The notes under the pieces were generated by a model, which was not told the origin of the DNA, searched no databases, and worked only from the letters and a program-made list of their open reading frames with translations. DNA of 64,000 bases, taken from CAZLBC01 sp964557575. Lineage in GTDB: Bacteria; Planctomycetota; Phycisphaerae; SM23-33. Of the stretch, positions 48,319 to 57,361 are shown piece after piece. Position 1 is the stretch's first letter; each line of letters begins with the position of its first letter. Location of the stretch: contig CAZLBC010000009.1 in the NCBI GenBank assembly GCA_964557575.1, forward strand, positions 32,341-96,340. Reading direction: 5' to 3'. A program made the position numbers and the translations under genes.

Positions 48319-49722
48319 ATGGCAGAACAACAGCTTACCATGGGTAACCGCGTTCGTCTCAGCATCATGATGTTCTTCCAGTACATGCTCGTCGCCGTGT
48401 GGTTCGTCCAGCTCACGGCGTACCTCAACGATGCGCTGAGCATGACGGGGCTGCAGATGGCCCTGATCGGCAGTTCAATGGCCCTCGGTTGCCTTGCGTC
48501 GCCGCTCATCGGCATGTTCGCCGACCGGCATTTCTCCTCGGAGCGTGTCCTGGCGGTGCTCAACCTGGCGACGGCCGTGCTGCTGTTTCTTTCATCGCAG
48601 GTAACCGAGGCGACACCGGTATTCCTGTTCCTGCTGTTCGCGATGCTGTGTTACATGCCTACCTGGAGCCTGACCAACTCCATCGCCATGACGCACGCCC
48701 CCTCGGAGAAGTTCCCGCAGATTCGCGTGTTCGGCTCGATCGGCTGGGTCGCCGCGGGGCTGTTCAGTTTGGTGGCCGACAAGATGTTTGAAACCGTGAT
48801 AGACGGCACGTCGATCCCCCTCATTTGCGGCGCTGCTGTTGCGCTGGTCGGGGCGGTGTACGCCCTGACGCTGCCGCACACGCCGCCGCCGGCCAAGGGC
48901 CAGAAGAGTTCCGTGGTGGATGTCCTCGGGCTCCGGTCGATCTCGCTTATGAAGGATGTCGGTTTTGCCGTGGTCGTCCTCGGAACGCTGGTCGCCATGC
49001 TGGCCTTCGCGGCATACTGGACGTACTTCTCGGCGTTCCTCAAGGCCAAGGGGTTTGAATACCTGACGGTCACCATGAACTGGGGACAGTTCGTCGAGAT
49101 GGGCGTCATGCTGCTGGTGCCGCTGTTTATCGCGACCATCGGACTGAAGTGGACGATGGTCCTTGGCCTGGCGGCGCTGGCCGTCCGGTTCGGGTCGTTC
49201 TGGCTGGGGAACACCTACGATATGGATATCCTCTACTACGCGGGAATCCTGGTACATGGTGTGATTTTCGGCTGTTTCTTCGTCGGCGGCCAGATCTACA
49301 TCGATCGGAAGGCGCCCAAGGAGATGAAGGCCCAGGCGCAGGGGCTCATCTTCCTGATTGCGTTCGGAATCGGCCTGCTGGCCGGTAATTTTATCAACGG
49401 CGGCCTGCTGGAGATGGGCGAGGCCGCCGCAGCAGGGGCAAAAAACTGGGAGGCGATGTGGATATTCAGCACCGTCGTCTCGGTCGCGCTGCTGGTATTG
49501 TTCGCCCTGATATTCCGCGATCCGGTTGCCTCCCTGGCAGCCGAGAAAAAAGAAGAGGCCGCGGAGGAAGTTGAAGAGGCGATTGAAACCGCCCCCGCCG
49601 GTGAGCCGACGGGCATGGCTGTTGACGAGACGCCGGGCGCGGAAGAAGAGAAAAAAGAACCCGAAACGTTTTTACCGCCCGAAGGTGGGGACGAGACGTC
49701 CTCCGCCGGTTCCGGGGAATGA
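48319..49722 (+). CDS. MFS permease of the nucleoside:H+ symporter type (NupG-like)
   Basis: ATG 48319 follows GGAG. The 467-aa protein has 12 predicted transmembrane helices: MMFFQYMLVAVWFVQLTAYLND starts the first, AFAAYWTYFSAFLKAKGFEY and VGGQIYIDRKAPKEMKAQAQGLIF lie in the second half. The RVFGSIGWVAAGLF helix and the short IDRKAPKEMKAQAQG cytoplasmic loop are typical of the NHS branch containing NupG and XapB. A long acidic cytosolic tail (from about residue 408) rich in Glu and Pro is unusual. A nucleoside substrate fits a downstream deoxyribose-phosphate pathway. Confidence 0.85.
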   Translation: MAEQQLTMGNRVRLSIMMFFQYMLVAVWFVQLTAYLNDALSMTGLQMALIGSSMALGCLASPLIGMFADRHFSSERVLAVLNLATAVLLFLSSQVTEATPVFLFLLFAMLCYMPTWSLTNSIAMTHAPSEKFPQIRVFGSIGWVAAGLFSLVADKMFETVIDGTSIPLICGAAVALVGAVYALTLPHTPPPAKGQKSSVVDVLGLRSISLMKDVGFAVVVLGTLVAMLAFAAYWTYFSAFLKAKGFEYLTVTMNWGQFVEMGVMLLVPLFIATIGLKWTMVLGLAALAVRFGSFWLGNTYDMDILYYAGILVHGVIFGCFFVGGQIYIDRKAPKEMKAQAQGLIFLIAFGIGLLAGNFINGGLLEMGEAAAAGAKNWEAMWIFSTVVSVALLVLFALIFRDPVASLAAEKKEEAAEEVEEAIETAPAGEPTGMAVDETPGAEEEKKEPETFLPPEGGDETSSAGSGE

Positions 49723-49741
49723 GCCGAAACCGGCTGACCCG

Positions 49742-51274
49742 TTACAGCGCCGCTATCCGGTGATTGACCGGCTTCAGCGCCGGGTAGAGATCCTTGTATA
49801 TCGCGAACCGCTCTGTGAATGCCGCGGCGCGGTCCGGATCCGGCTCATAGGTCGTGCCTTCCCGGTAGACCCGCTCGAACGCCTCCTGCACGTTGTCGTA
49901 CAGTCCCACGCCGATACCCGCGAGGATCGCCGCGCCGAGGGGGGTCGCCTCCTCGACGCCCGGCACCTCGATCGGCCGGTTGATGATGTCCGCCTTGTTC
50001 TGCATGCCCAGGGTGCTCCTGGTGCCGCCGCCGACGGCGATAACCTTGTCGACCGATGTTTCGAGGCTCGATTCCGCGGCATTGACGATATCCAGGAACT
50101 GGTAGTTGAGGCCCTCGATGACCGCGCGGAGCATCTCGTTAAAGCCGGTGCGGCTTCCGAGGCCGACGAAGGCGCCCCGGGACTTTTCGTCCTGGACCGG
50201 GCACGCCGACGCAGACATGTGCGGCAGGAAGAACACGCCCCCGGCGCCGGGTTCGGCGGCCGCGGCCGCTTTCAGCAGGTGGTCCCATTCTTCACCGCCC
50301 TCGGTTTCGGCTTGCTGTTTCGCAGCGGAACCGAATTCCTTTCGGAACCATTCGAGCATCTCCGATGCCGGGGCGGCGCCCCAGATCGCGTGCCGGTCGC
50401 GGGCGACGCTGGCCTGCACGGTCATGCCCATGTCCCGCAGGGCATTGTTCATGACGGGCTGGTTCTTGGAGAAGATGATGCACTCCCACGTGCCGGTGAC
50501 GTCCAGCGCCGCGCCCGGCTCGAACGCCCCGACCGGCAGCGTGCCGCACAGCAGGTCGTGCCCGCCGAGGATGACCGGGGTGCCGGCGGGGAGGCCGGTG
50601 GCCGCGGCGGCCCGTTTCGTCACCGTCCCGATCCGGGTACCGGATTGACGCGGTTCGGGGAGAATGTCGCCGTCGATCCCCGCCGCCGCGATGATTTCGT
50701 CGGACCAGTCGCGGGTGTTCTGGTCGAGGAACATCGTGCAGGACGCCATCGAGAAGTCGGTCGTCCACGCGCCGCAGAGCATGTAGTTCAGGAAGTCCTC
50801 TATCAGGAGCCACTTGTGGGTTTTCTCCATGATTGCCGGCTCGTGTTCCTGCATCCAGAGCATCCGCAGGGCGGAATTGATCGGCCAGACCGGGTTGCCG
50901 TTAATGGCGTATTTCTCGAGCCCCACGTGCTCTTTCCACCACGCAAGTTGCGGCTCGGTCCGCGTGTCGTGCCAACTGATGAACGGGTACAGCCAGTTGC
51001 CGTCGGCGTCCATCGGGACACCGTCCATACCCATGCCCGTCACGGCGACCCCCTTGATGTCGGCGGGAGCGTCCAGTGCCGCCGCCGCATCCGCGATGGC
51101 GGCGGCGGTATCATTCCAGATGTGCTCCGGGCGCCAGACCGTCCAGTCGGGATGATCGTCGGGCACGTGTTTTTCCGTTGGCCGCGAGCCATGCGCCACG
51201 GTAGTGCCGTCGAGATCGTAGACTATGGCTTTCAGGCTGGTGGAGCCGAGGTCGATACCCATCAGGTAATCCAT
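49742..51274 (-). CDS. FGGY-family carbohydrate kinase, 2 (xylulokinase-like)
   Basis: The 510-aa protein starts MDYLMGIDLGSTSLKAIVYDLDG (ATPase phosphate loop) and shows VTGMGMDGVPMDADGN, the substrate-contact FISWHDTRT and the C-terminal VIAVGGGTRSTLGMQNKADIINRPIEVP, then EEATPLGAAILAGIG, signatures of FGGY kinases near xylulokinase. It is only moderately similar to kinase 1, so the two probably phosphorylate different sugars. It converges on the transporter with 20 bp between them and follows an SDR gene by 63 bp on its own strand, which may supply a keto sugar for phosphorylation. Confidence 0.9.
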   Translation of the reverse strand: MDYLMGIDLGSTSLKAIVYDLDGTTVAHGSRPTEKHVPDDHPDWTVWRPEHIWNDTAAAIADAAAALDAPADIKGVAVTGMGMDGVPMDADGNWLYPFISWHDTRTEPQLAWWKEHVGLEKYAINGNPVWPINSALRMLWMQEHEPAIMEKTHKWLLIEDFLNYMLCGAWTTDFSMASCTMFLDQNTRDWSDEIIAAAGIDGDILPEPRQSGTRIGTVTKRAAAATGLPAGTPVILGGHDLLCGTLPVGAFEPGAALDVTGTWECIIFSKNQPVMNNALRDMGMTVQASVARDRHAIWGAAPASEMLEWFRKEFGSAAKQQAETEGGEEWDHLLKAAAAAEPGAGGVFFLPHMSASACPVQDEKSRGAFVGLGSRTGFNEMLRAVIEGLNYQFLDIVNAAESSLETSVDKVIAVGGGTRSTLGMQNKADIINRPIEVPGVEEATPLGAAILAGIGVGLYDNVQEAFERVYREGTTYEPDPDRAAAFTERFAIYKDLYPALKPVNHRIAAL

Positions 51275-51329
51275 CGCGATGTCTCCTTGTGCGGTGTCGG
51301 GTGTACGCGCGGGGCGCGGGCTGCAGGCG

Positions 51330-51339
51330 GAAACGTTTC
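51330..51339. promoter_or_regulatory. Palindrome GAAACGTTTC, candidate LacI-family operator
   Basis: The perfect 10-bp palindrome begins in the 63-bp spacer between the SDR stop and kinase 2 start, overlapping the SDR stop codon. The form resembles LacI/GalR-family sites. The AAACGTTT core recurs at 9845-9852 in the glycogen control region. Confidence 0.3.
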
Positions 51340-52114
51340 AACGCATCAGCATGCCGCCGGTCACATCCAGGCAGGTTCCGGTCATGTAGCTCGAGAGGTC
51401 CGATGCCAGGAACAGTACGACATTGGCTACTTCTTCCGGCCGGGCGATGCGGTTCTTGGGGATATTCGACAGGTAGCGATGCTTTTTCTCCTCCCACGTC
51501 TTCGCCACCATTTCCGTCATGACCATGCCCGGGGCGATGCAGTTGGCGTCAAATCCCCGCTCTGCGGTCTCTCGGGCGATCGCGCGGGTCATGGAAATGA
51601 CCGCGCCCTTCGACGAGTCGTACGGGAGGTGGCCCGTGGTCGAGGCCAGGAAGGCGGCCTGGGAGGCGATATTGACGATCTTGCCGGGTTTTCCCGCCGC
51701 GTCGAGCCGCTTGATAAACTCCCGGCAGGTGATGAAGACACCGGTGACGTTGATCCTGAACTGGCTCTCCCAGTGGTCGACTGAAAAGTCCGCGATCCGC
51801 CCGGTCGACACAACGGCGGCATTGTTGACGAGGATTTCGACGGGTTGTCCGAATGCTTCTTCGCACTGGTCGAAGAGGCCGATAGCGTCGGTTTCGATGG
51901 AGATGTCGCCGCCGATCGCGGCGGCGGTTCCGCCGCCCGATTCGATTTCCGCCACGACCTCCTGTGCCTCGTCTTCAAGGTTCACCGTGTCGTTGACGAG
52001 GTAGTTGACGCCGACCTTCACGCCTTCGGATCCGAGTTTCAGGCAGATGGCCTTGCCGATCCCCCGCGAGCCGCCGGTGACGATGGCGACCTTGTCCGTG
52101 ACGTTCAAATCCAT
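51338..52114 (-). CDS. Short-chain dehydrogenase/reductase, 2
   Basis: The 258-aa classical SDR has VTGGSRGIGKAICLKLG (TGxxxGxG), GDISIETDAIGLF, ILVNNAAVVSTGR (NNAA), the catalytic Ser in NIASQAAF and YDSSKGAV (Tyr/Lys), and RIARPEEVANVVLFLASDLSSYMTGTCLDVTGG at the end. The basic residue in GGSRG suggests NADP use. It is upstream of kinase 2 and downstream of the SMP-30-like lipoprotein on the same strand. With them it could oxidise, then phosphorylate, a sugar or polyol, but the substrate is unknown. Confidence 0.9.
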   Translation of the reverse strand: MDLNVTDKVAIVTGGSRGIGKAICLKLGSEGVKVGVNYLVNDTVNLEDEAQEVVAEIESGGGTAAAIGGDISIETDAIGLFDQCEEAFGQPVEILVNNAAVVSTGRIADFSVDHWESQFRINVTGVFITCREFIKRLDAAGKPGKIVNIASQAAFLASTTGHLPYDSSKGAVISMTRAIARETAERGFDANCIAPGMVMTEMVAKTWEEKKHRYLSNIPKNRIARPEEVANVVLFLASDLSSYMTGTCLDVTGGMLMR

Positions 52115-52187
52115 GGTCTGCTCCTGTAAAAGAAACGGGCGGCGGCGTGGATGCGCCGCCGCCCGCGGGGGTTACACAGAGTACCCG

Positions 52188-53348
52188 TTACTTCATCTGA
52201 ATGTAGCTGAGGGTATAGGGCTTGTCGTGCTTCGAGTTCTTCAGCCCCGGGAACGACCAATCGAAGTTGACGATGATCATCTTTCCGTCGCGTATGATCA
52301 CCTCGCAGGGCTGATCCATACCACCGTCGGCACCGTCCGTGTCGCCGTTGATAGCGACCACCCAGTGTTTGCCGCGGGGAGTGAATGCCCGAATGGCGTT
52401 GGCCTGGGAGTCGGCGAAGTAGATGATGTCCTTCGTCGGGTGGGACCGCATACCGTCGACGCACTGGACCTCCGGGAAGTCGTCTATCAGGATTTCCTGC
52501 GACGTGACGTTGCCCTTCTCGTCGAACGTCACCTTGGTGACCCGGCCGTCGCCGAAGTTCCCGGTGTAAAAGTTGCCGCTCTTGTCGAAGGCGATGCCGT
52601 CGCACCCGGCGATGTCGCCGCGTCCGCGTTTGATCGTCTCGCAGGTGATCAACAGGTGCGGGTCGTGATCTGTTGCGCTCTTGTAGGGCTTGAGAGTAAT
52701 GCCGCCCTTTTTCAGCTCGTCGGCGGAGAAGCGGTACACGCCGCTGAGATTCTTACCCTTCACGTCGAAGAAGGTATCCGAGACGTAGCAGTGCCCCTGG
52801 TGCCAGAGGACGGCGTTGGAGAGCTTGAAGCCGTCGACCACGCATTCGGTCTTGACGGGTTTGCCGTCTTTCATGACCAGGCGCAGCAGGCGGGACTTGT
52901 TGTTACTGTTGTAGAAGTACTGGAGGTCGGCGACGTACAGGTTGCCGTCGGGGCCGAAATCCAGGCCCATGGGGCCGGCCTGCCCGGTTTCCTTGTGCGG
53001 CTTGTACGTCAGGATCTTTTTGAATGTCCCCTTCTTGTCGATCGTCGCGAGTATCGCCGGGGCCTTCTTGATCGGTTTCAGGGCGCCGTCCTCCGTGGTG
53101 GGCTGATCGCCATACGTGGCGGCGGTTGCATAGTTTGGAACGTTGAGGTAGATGAGTCCTGTTTTCGGGCAGAGGGCCATGCCGTCCGGGGTCGGGCAGT
53201 AATCGGGCAGCTTGAGGTAGAGCTTCGCCTGCTTGGGTGTATCGTAGGGCCCCACATCGCTCTTGCCGGATTTGACGTCCTCGCCTTCGGCGCAGCCGGC
53301 AATCAATACCGCTGAAACCAGTAACAGCAGTGGCACTATGTTCTTCAT
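52188..53348 (-). CDS. Lipoprotein with SMP-30/gluconolactonase-like beta-propeller
   Basis: Start 53348 follows AAAGGACA and yields 386 aa beginning MKNIVPLLLLVSAVLIAGC, a signal peptide with an LIAGC lipobox. The mature part is a six-bladed propeller of the SMP-30/gluconolactonase/LRE type: PTPDGMALCPKTGLIYLNVP, GPMGLDFGPDGNLYVADLQYF, VVDGFKLSNAVLWHQGHCYVSD, DIAGCDGIAFDKSGNFYTGNF, VQCVDGMRSHPTKDIIYFADSQANAI. Conserved Asn and Asp in such positions bind a divalent metal in lactonases. A periplasmic lactonase feeding the sugar genes downstream is a reasonable inference. Confidence 0.8.
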   Translation of the reverse strand: MKNIVPLLLLVSAVLIAGCAEGEDVKSGKSDVGPYDTPKQAKLYLKLPDYCPTPDGMALCPKTGLIYLNVPNYATAATYGDQPTTEDGALKPIKKAPAILATIDKKGTFKKILTYKPHKETGQAGPMGLDFGPDGNLYVADLQYFYNSNNKSRLLRLVMKDGKPVKTECVVDGFKLSNAVLWHQGHCYVSDTFFDVKGKNLSGVYRFSADELKKGGITLKPYKSATDHDPHLLITCETIKRGRGDIAGCDGIAFDKSGNFYTGNFGDGRVTKVTFDEKGNVTSQEILIDDFPEVQCVDGMRSHPTKDIIYFADSQANAIRAFTPRGKHWVVAINGDTDGADGGMDQPCEVIIRDGKMIIVNFDWSFPGLKNSKHDKPYTLSYIQMK

Positions 53349-53585
53349 TTCTTGTCCTTTCCTGACAGTTCTGACTACGTACCCGCACGGCGGGCTGGGG
53401 TTTTGACGACACCCCGCGAAGTCATCAGGATATACATTACGGCAGGTCTCTTCAACGGAAAATTTGACAGATACAGGAAGCGGGCGAACGCGACGGTGCA
53501 GAACCGGTATTGATATAGTTGTGCCGTTGCCGTACCGTAGTACGGATGACAATGCCGATACACGGCACCTGAAAGGAACAGGGCA

Positions 53586-54977
53586 ATGCAGAATCGAATC
53601 GATCGCCGTTCATTTGTCAGGCTGGCGGGACTCTCCCTTGCGGCCGGCACGGTCAGGGCCGCCGGGGCCGGGAGGCCGAATATTATTTACATACTCGCCG
53701 ACGATCTCGGTTACGGGGACCTGAGCTGCTACGGGCAGAAGAAGTTCGCGACGCCGCATATCGATGCGCTCGCGGCCGAGGGGATGCGATTCACCGACCA
53801 CTATGCCGGCAGTACCGTCTGCGCTCCCTCCCGGTGCTGCCTGATGACGGGCAAGCACACCGGCCACGCCTTCATTCGCGGCAACAAGGAGATTCGCCCG
53901 GTCGGGCAGCACCCGATACCGGCCGACGCGGTGACCGTCGCCGAACTGCTGAAAAGTGCGGGGTATGCCACGGGCGGCTTCGGCAAGTGGGGGCTCGGCC
54001 CTCCGGAAAGCGAGGGCGATCCCGTCAGGCAGGGATTCGACGAGTTCTTCGGCTACTACTGCCAGCGGCACGCCCACAACTACTACGTCACGTACCTGTG
54101 GCACAACGCGGAGAAGGTCCCGCTGGACGGCAAAACCTTCTCCCACGACGTGATCATGGAAAAGGGAATGGAATTCATACGGCAAAACAAGGACCGCCCC
54201 TTTTTCTGCTACCTGCCGGTGGCCATACCCCATGCCGCGATGCACTGCCCGGAGGAATCCGTGGCCCCGTTTCGAAAGAAGTTCGCGCAGTTCGAAGACA
54301 AGATCGGCAGGTACGCCGGCCCGAAAGTCAGGAATCCGATCGCCGCGTTCGCCGGCATGGTTACCCGTCTCGATCGACAGGTGGGACAGATCATCGAACT
54401 GCTGAAGGAACTGAAAATCGACGACAGAACGCTGGTCATGTTTGTCTCCGACAACGGGTGTCACCGCGAGGGGGGGCACGATCCGGGGTTTTTCAATTCA
54501 AACGGGCCGCTGCGCGGGATCAAGCGGGACCTGTTCGAGGGCGGCATACGGGTGCCGCTCGTCGCCCGATGGCCCGGAACAATCCCTGCGGGAAAAACGA
54601 GCGATCATATTTCCGCGTTCTGGGACATGATGCCGACATTCTGTGAACTGGCGGGCGTCGACTGCCCGGCGGATACCGACGGGATTTCCCTGGTGCCGGC
54701 ACTGCTGGGAAAAGACGACCAGGAGAAGCACGAATACCTGTACTGGGAATTCAAGCCGCACGGTGGTAAGGTGGCGGTCCGCACGGGCAGGTGGAAGGCG
54801 ATCCGTCTGAATGTGCTGAAGAATCCCGACGGTCCTCTTATGCTTTACGATCTCGAGAAAGATATCGGGGAGAAGAACGACGTCGCATCGCAGCATCCCG
54901 AAATCGTGGCGGAAATGGAAAAAACCATCAGAAAGGCCCACACCCCGAGCGAATTCTGGAAGATGCCGCTGGGGTGA
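53586..54977 (+). CDS. Tat-exported sulfatase (type I, formylglycine-dependent)
   Basis: The 463-aa protein starts MQNRIDRRSFVRLAGLSLAAG (twin-arginine signal). The alkaline-phosphatase-like core has NIIYILADDLGYGDLSCYGQ (metal-binding DD), VCAPSRCCLMTGKHTG with Cys79 in CxPSR as the residue converted to formylglycine, FGKWGLG, and MFVSDNGCHREGGH (second Asp-Asn metal site). The Cys-type motif requires an FGE maturase or anaerobic sulfatase-maturing enzyme. The FGE-like domain at 31.6 kb lacks one catalytic Cys and is itself exported, so it is not an obvious partner. Substrate is probably a sulfated glycan. Confidence 0.93.
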   Translation: MQNRIDRRSFVRLAGLSLAAGTVRAAGAGRPNIIYILADDLGYGDLSCYGQKKFATPHIDALAAEGMRFTDHYAGSTVCAPSRCCLMTGKHTGHAFIRGNKEIRPVGQHPIPADAVTVAELLKSAGYATGGFGKWGLGPPESEGDPVRQGFDEFFGYYCQRHAHNYYVTYLWHNAEKVPLDGKTFSHDVIMEKGMEFIRQNKDRPFFCYLPVAIPHAAMHCPEESVAPFRKKFAQFEDKIGRYAGPKVRNPIAAFAGMVTRLDRQVGQIIELLKELKIDDRTLVMFVSDNGCHREGGHDPGFFNSNGPLRGIKRDLFEGGIRVPLVARWPGTIPAGKTSDHISAFWDMMPTFCELAGVDCPADTDGISLVPALLGKDDQEKHEYLYWEFKPHGGKVAVRTGRWKAIRLNVLKNPDGPLMLYDLEKDIGEKNDVASQHPEIVAEMEKTIRKAHTPSEFWKMPLG

Positions 54978-54989
54978 GGCGAGCGGTTT

Positions 54990-56147
54990 TTACGCCCCCC
55001 CCGACATCAGCTTCAAGCCCAGCAGGGTCTGCTTGATTATCAGTTGATTGTTGATGATCATCACGGACCCTTTGCCCTGCGGGGCCCAGAACTCGTCCCC
55101 GATAGAGCTCTTGATCATCTTGAGTATTTCCTGTTTTTTCTCTTCGACCTGTTCGGCATGCGACTTGGAGTCCTCGCTGGATTCCGCGTCCTCAAAGAGC
55201 CCTCCGCCGCCTCCGCCGAGTCCTCCCCCGAGCCCGCCGCCGGCTCCTCCCAGGAATCCCGTACCGGTGGTGGAACTGCCGCCACTGCCGCTGCCTTGCC
55301 CGATCGCGTCTGTCTTGATTCTCGGCCCTTTCGAATTACTGATCACGGCGAGCATATCGGTTATGTCGTATACCATGGTCTTGACGGTTTTATCGAGTTT
55401 TGTCCCCGTCGAGATACGGACAACCCCGCCGTCGACGACCCAGTAAGCGCTTTCGTAGATTCCCCGGTCCCCGTTTATGGATTTCATCGTGTAATCCAGG
55501 GCCTGCGCGGTCGAAATGTTGTGGAGGTTGAAGGATACCGGCGTGTCACGGGTGATCGCGCTCTGCTCGAGTGCCTTCCAGTTCACGTAGAAATTAACGC
55601 CGGTACTGGAGCGGTACAGTTCAATCACGTTGACCAGGGGGGTCTCCACAAAGTGGTAGCCGACGCCGCGGGGCGAAGACCTGCGCGTGCCCTGTCTTTG
55701 TCGCGCCGTCGCGGGCCCGGCGCTTCTCCTGCCCGGCACCCCCCGCGCGCGCGGTGCGATAGACGCCTTCTGCGTTGCGGTTTCCGTCGACACCAGGTAT
55801 ATCGCGCCGCCCTTGATATACCAGCCGAGCGGGTCTTCGCCGTTTGCAATCTGCGAAAGCAGCGAGTCGATGACGTCGGTCAATTTTTCCTTGCCGCCCC
55901 TGAGGAGGACCTTTTCGTCCGGGTCGGCCCCCGCCTTTTTCAGGACCTCCCAGTTGGTCACGATCTTTACGCCGCCGAGTGTTTCCAGCTTTTTTACCGC
56001 GGTTTTCGCCGGTTCGTAGATGCGAAATCCCGAGATCGTTTTATTACGGATCGCGCCCTTCGTTTCCTGGGCGTCGGCACTATCTATCACTATGGAACAA
56101 ACAAAAGCGACGACCATTATCCACGCGATCGGCATTGATTTGAACAT
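54990..56147 (-). CDS. Exported STN-type protein with Gly-rich spacer
   Basis: Start 56147 follows ACGGAGA. The 385-aa product has a signal peptide (MPIAWIMVVAFVCSIVIDSADA) and two STN-like modules (AKTAVKKLETLGGVKIVTNWEVL about 45-70; ETPLVNVIELYRSSTGVNFYVNWKALE about 165-195, then NISTAQALDYTMKSI). The module is followed by a Gly/Ser-rich segment (about 270-310, GGAGGGLGGGLGGGGGG) and a charged helix, then KQTLLGLKLMSGGA. The layout is close to planctomycete STN proteins near secretion or TonB-like genes. It converges with the sulfatase and is upstream-adjacent to hemB's 3' end. Confidence 0.72.
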   Translation of the reverse strand: MFKSMPIAWIMVVAFVCSIVIDSADAQETKGAIRNKTISGFRIYEPAKTAVKKLETLGGVKIVTNWEVLKKAGADPDEKVLLRGGKEKLTDVIDSLLSQIANGEDPLGWYIKGGAIYLVSTETATQKASIAPRARGVPGRRSAGPATARQRQGTRRSSPRGVGYHFVETPLVNVIELYRSSTGVNFYVNWKALEQSAITRDTPVSFNLHNISTAQALDYTMKSINGDRGIYESAYWVVDGGVVRISTGTKLDKTVKTMVYDITDMLAVISNSKGPRIKTDAIGQGSGSGGSSTTGTGFLGGAGGGLGGGLGGGGGGLFEDAESSEDSKSHAEQVEEKKQEILKMIKSSIGDEFWAPQGKGSVMIINNQLIIKQTLLGLKLMSGGA

Positions 56148-56265
56148 GATATTCTCCGTCGTCCTGTTGCAGGGGTGAATGTGTTTCGACTTCCATCGGT
56201 ATAGACACATACACCGTGTCCCGGTTAGGTACAACGAACGAAAAGAGTACGTATTACGCCACTTC

Positions 56266-57261
56266 TCAACTCCCCAGCCAGTCCACCAGGTTTTCCGCGA
56301 AATACGTGATGACCAAGTCCGCGCCGGCCCGCTTTATCGCGGCCGTTACCTCAAACGCGGCCCCTTTTTCGTCGACCCACCCGTTTTGGGCCGCCGCCAT
56401 AATCTGCGAATACTCGCCGCTGACGTGGTATGCGGCCAGCGGCAGCGAGGTGATGTTCCGTACTTTGGCAATCACGTCGAGGTACGTTGCGGCGGGCTTG
56501 ATCATGATGATATCCGCACCCTCGCTCTCGTCGGCAGTCGCCTCTATTCCGGCCTGGGTGCGATCGCGGAAATCCATCTGGTACGATCTTCGATCACCGA
56601 ATCCGGGAGGGCTTTCAGCCGCATCCCGGAACGGACCGTACATGTTCGAGGCGTATTTGACCGCGTAACTCATGATAGCTCGACGGTGGTATCCCGCCTC
56701 ATCGAGTGCCGCGCGAATCGCTCCGACCTGGCCGTCCATCATCGCCGAGGGGGCGACGATGTCCGCGCCGGCCGCGGCCTGCGAAACGGCGGTCCGGGCA
56801 AGCAGTTGCAGGGTGGTGTCGTTGTCGACATCTTTGCCGTACTCGGTCTCCGCAATCGGTCCGCAGTGTCCGTGTGCGGTGTATTCGCAGAGGCACGTGT
56901 CGGTTATCACCACCATGCCGGGGATACGGGCCTTTATGTCGGCGGTGAGACGCTGGACAGGCGCGTCACTGTCGCAGGCACCCGTTCCCGTCTCGTCCTT
57001 TTTGTTTTCGTCCGTGACGCCGAACAGTATGACGGCCGGGAGGCCCTTATCGTGCCACCGCCGGGCCGTGTCCAGTGCCCGGTCCGGGGAATACTGGTAT
57101 TGGCCCGGCATGCTGGGAATTTCGCGGGCGAGATCCTCGCCGTCACGAACGAACAGGGGTGCGATGAGGTCCTTCGGGTTCAATCTGACGGAAGCGAGCA
57201 TCTCCCGCAGTGTGGCGTTGTACCTCAGTCGCCGCGGACGGTATGTGGGAAATTGGTTCAT
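56266..57261 (-). CDS. hemB: Delta-aminolevulinic acid dehydratase (porphobilinogen synthase)
   Basis: The 331-aa enzyme condenses two aminolevulinates to porphobilinogen in tetrapyrrole synthesis. Visible motifs are LIAPLFVRDGED, ITDTCLCEYTAHGHCG (zinc-ligand Cys region), APSAMMDGQVGAIRAALDEAGY, SYAVKYASNMYGPFRDAA (Schiff-base Lys), and IMIKPAATYLDVI (second Lys). The cysteine set suggests the Zn2+-dependent type. The ATG at 57261 is the last sequenced base before the gap, and the N-terminus MNQFPTYRPRRLRYN matches the family, so the gene is probably complete, but an upstream extension cannot be excluded. Confidence 0.95.
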   Translation of the reverse strand: MNQFPTYRPRRLRYNATLREMLASVRLNPKDLIAPLFVRDGEDLAREIPSMPGQYQYSPDRALDTARRWHDKGLPAVILFGVTDENKKDETGTGACDSDAPVQRLTADIKARIPGMVVITDTCLCEYTAHGHCGPIAETEYGKDVDNDTTLQLLARTAVSQAAAGADIVAPSAMMDGQVGAIRAALDEAGYHRRAIMSYAVKYASNMYGPFRDAAESPPGFGDRRSYQMDFRDRTQAGIEATADESEGADIIMIKPAATYLDVIAKVRNITSLPLAAYHVSGEYSQIMAAAQNGWVDEKGAAFEVTAAIKRAGADLVITYFAENLVDWLGS

Positions 57262-57361
57262 NNNNNNNNNNNNNNNNNNNNNNNNNNNNNNNNNNNNNNN
57301 NNNNNNNNNNNNNNNNNNNNNNNNNNNNNNNNNNNNNNNNNNNNNNNNNNNNNNNNNNNNN
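57262..57361. other. Assembly gap (100 N)
   Basis: Exactly 100 unknown bases, a scaffolding convention, so the true length is unknown. The promoter of hemB lies within or beyond it. A 55-bp repeat begins immediately after the gap, which suggests a repetitive sequence broke the assembly. Confidence 0.99.

Noticed and set aside
49526..51784. 752-codon plus-strand open frame
   Set aside because: Shadow of FGGY kinase 2 and SDR 2 on the minus strand, both with complete motifs.
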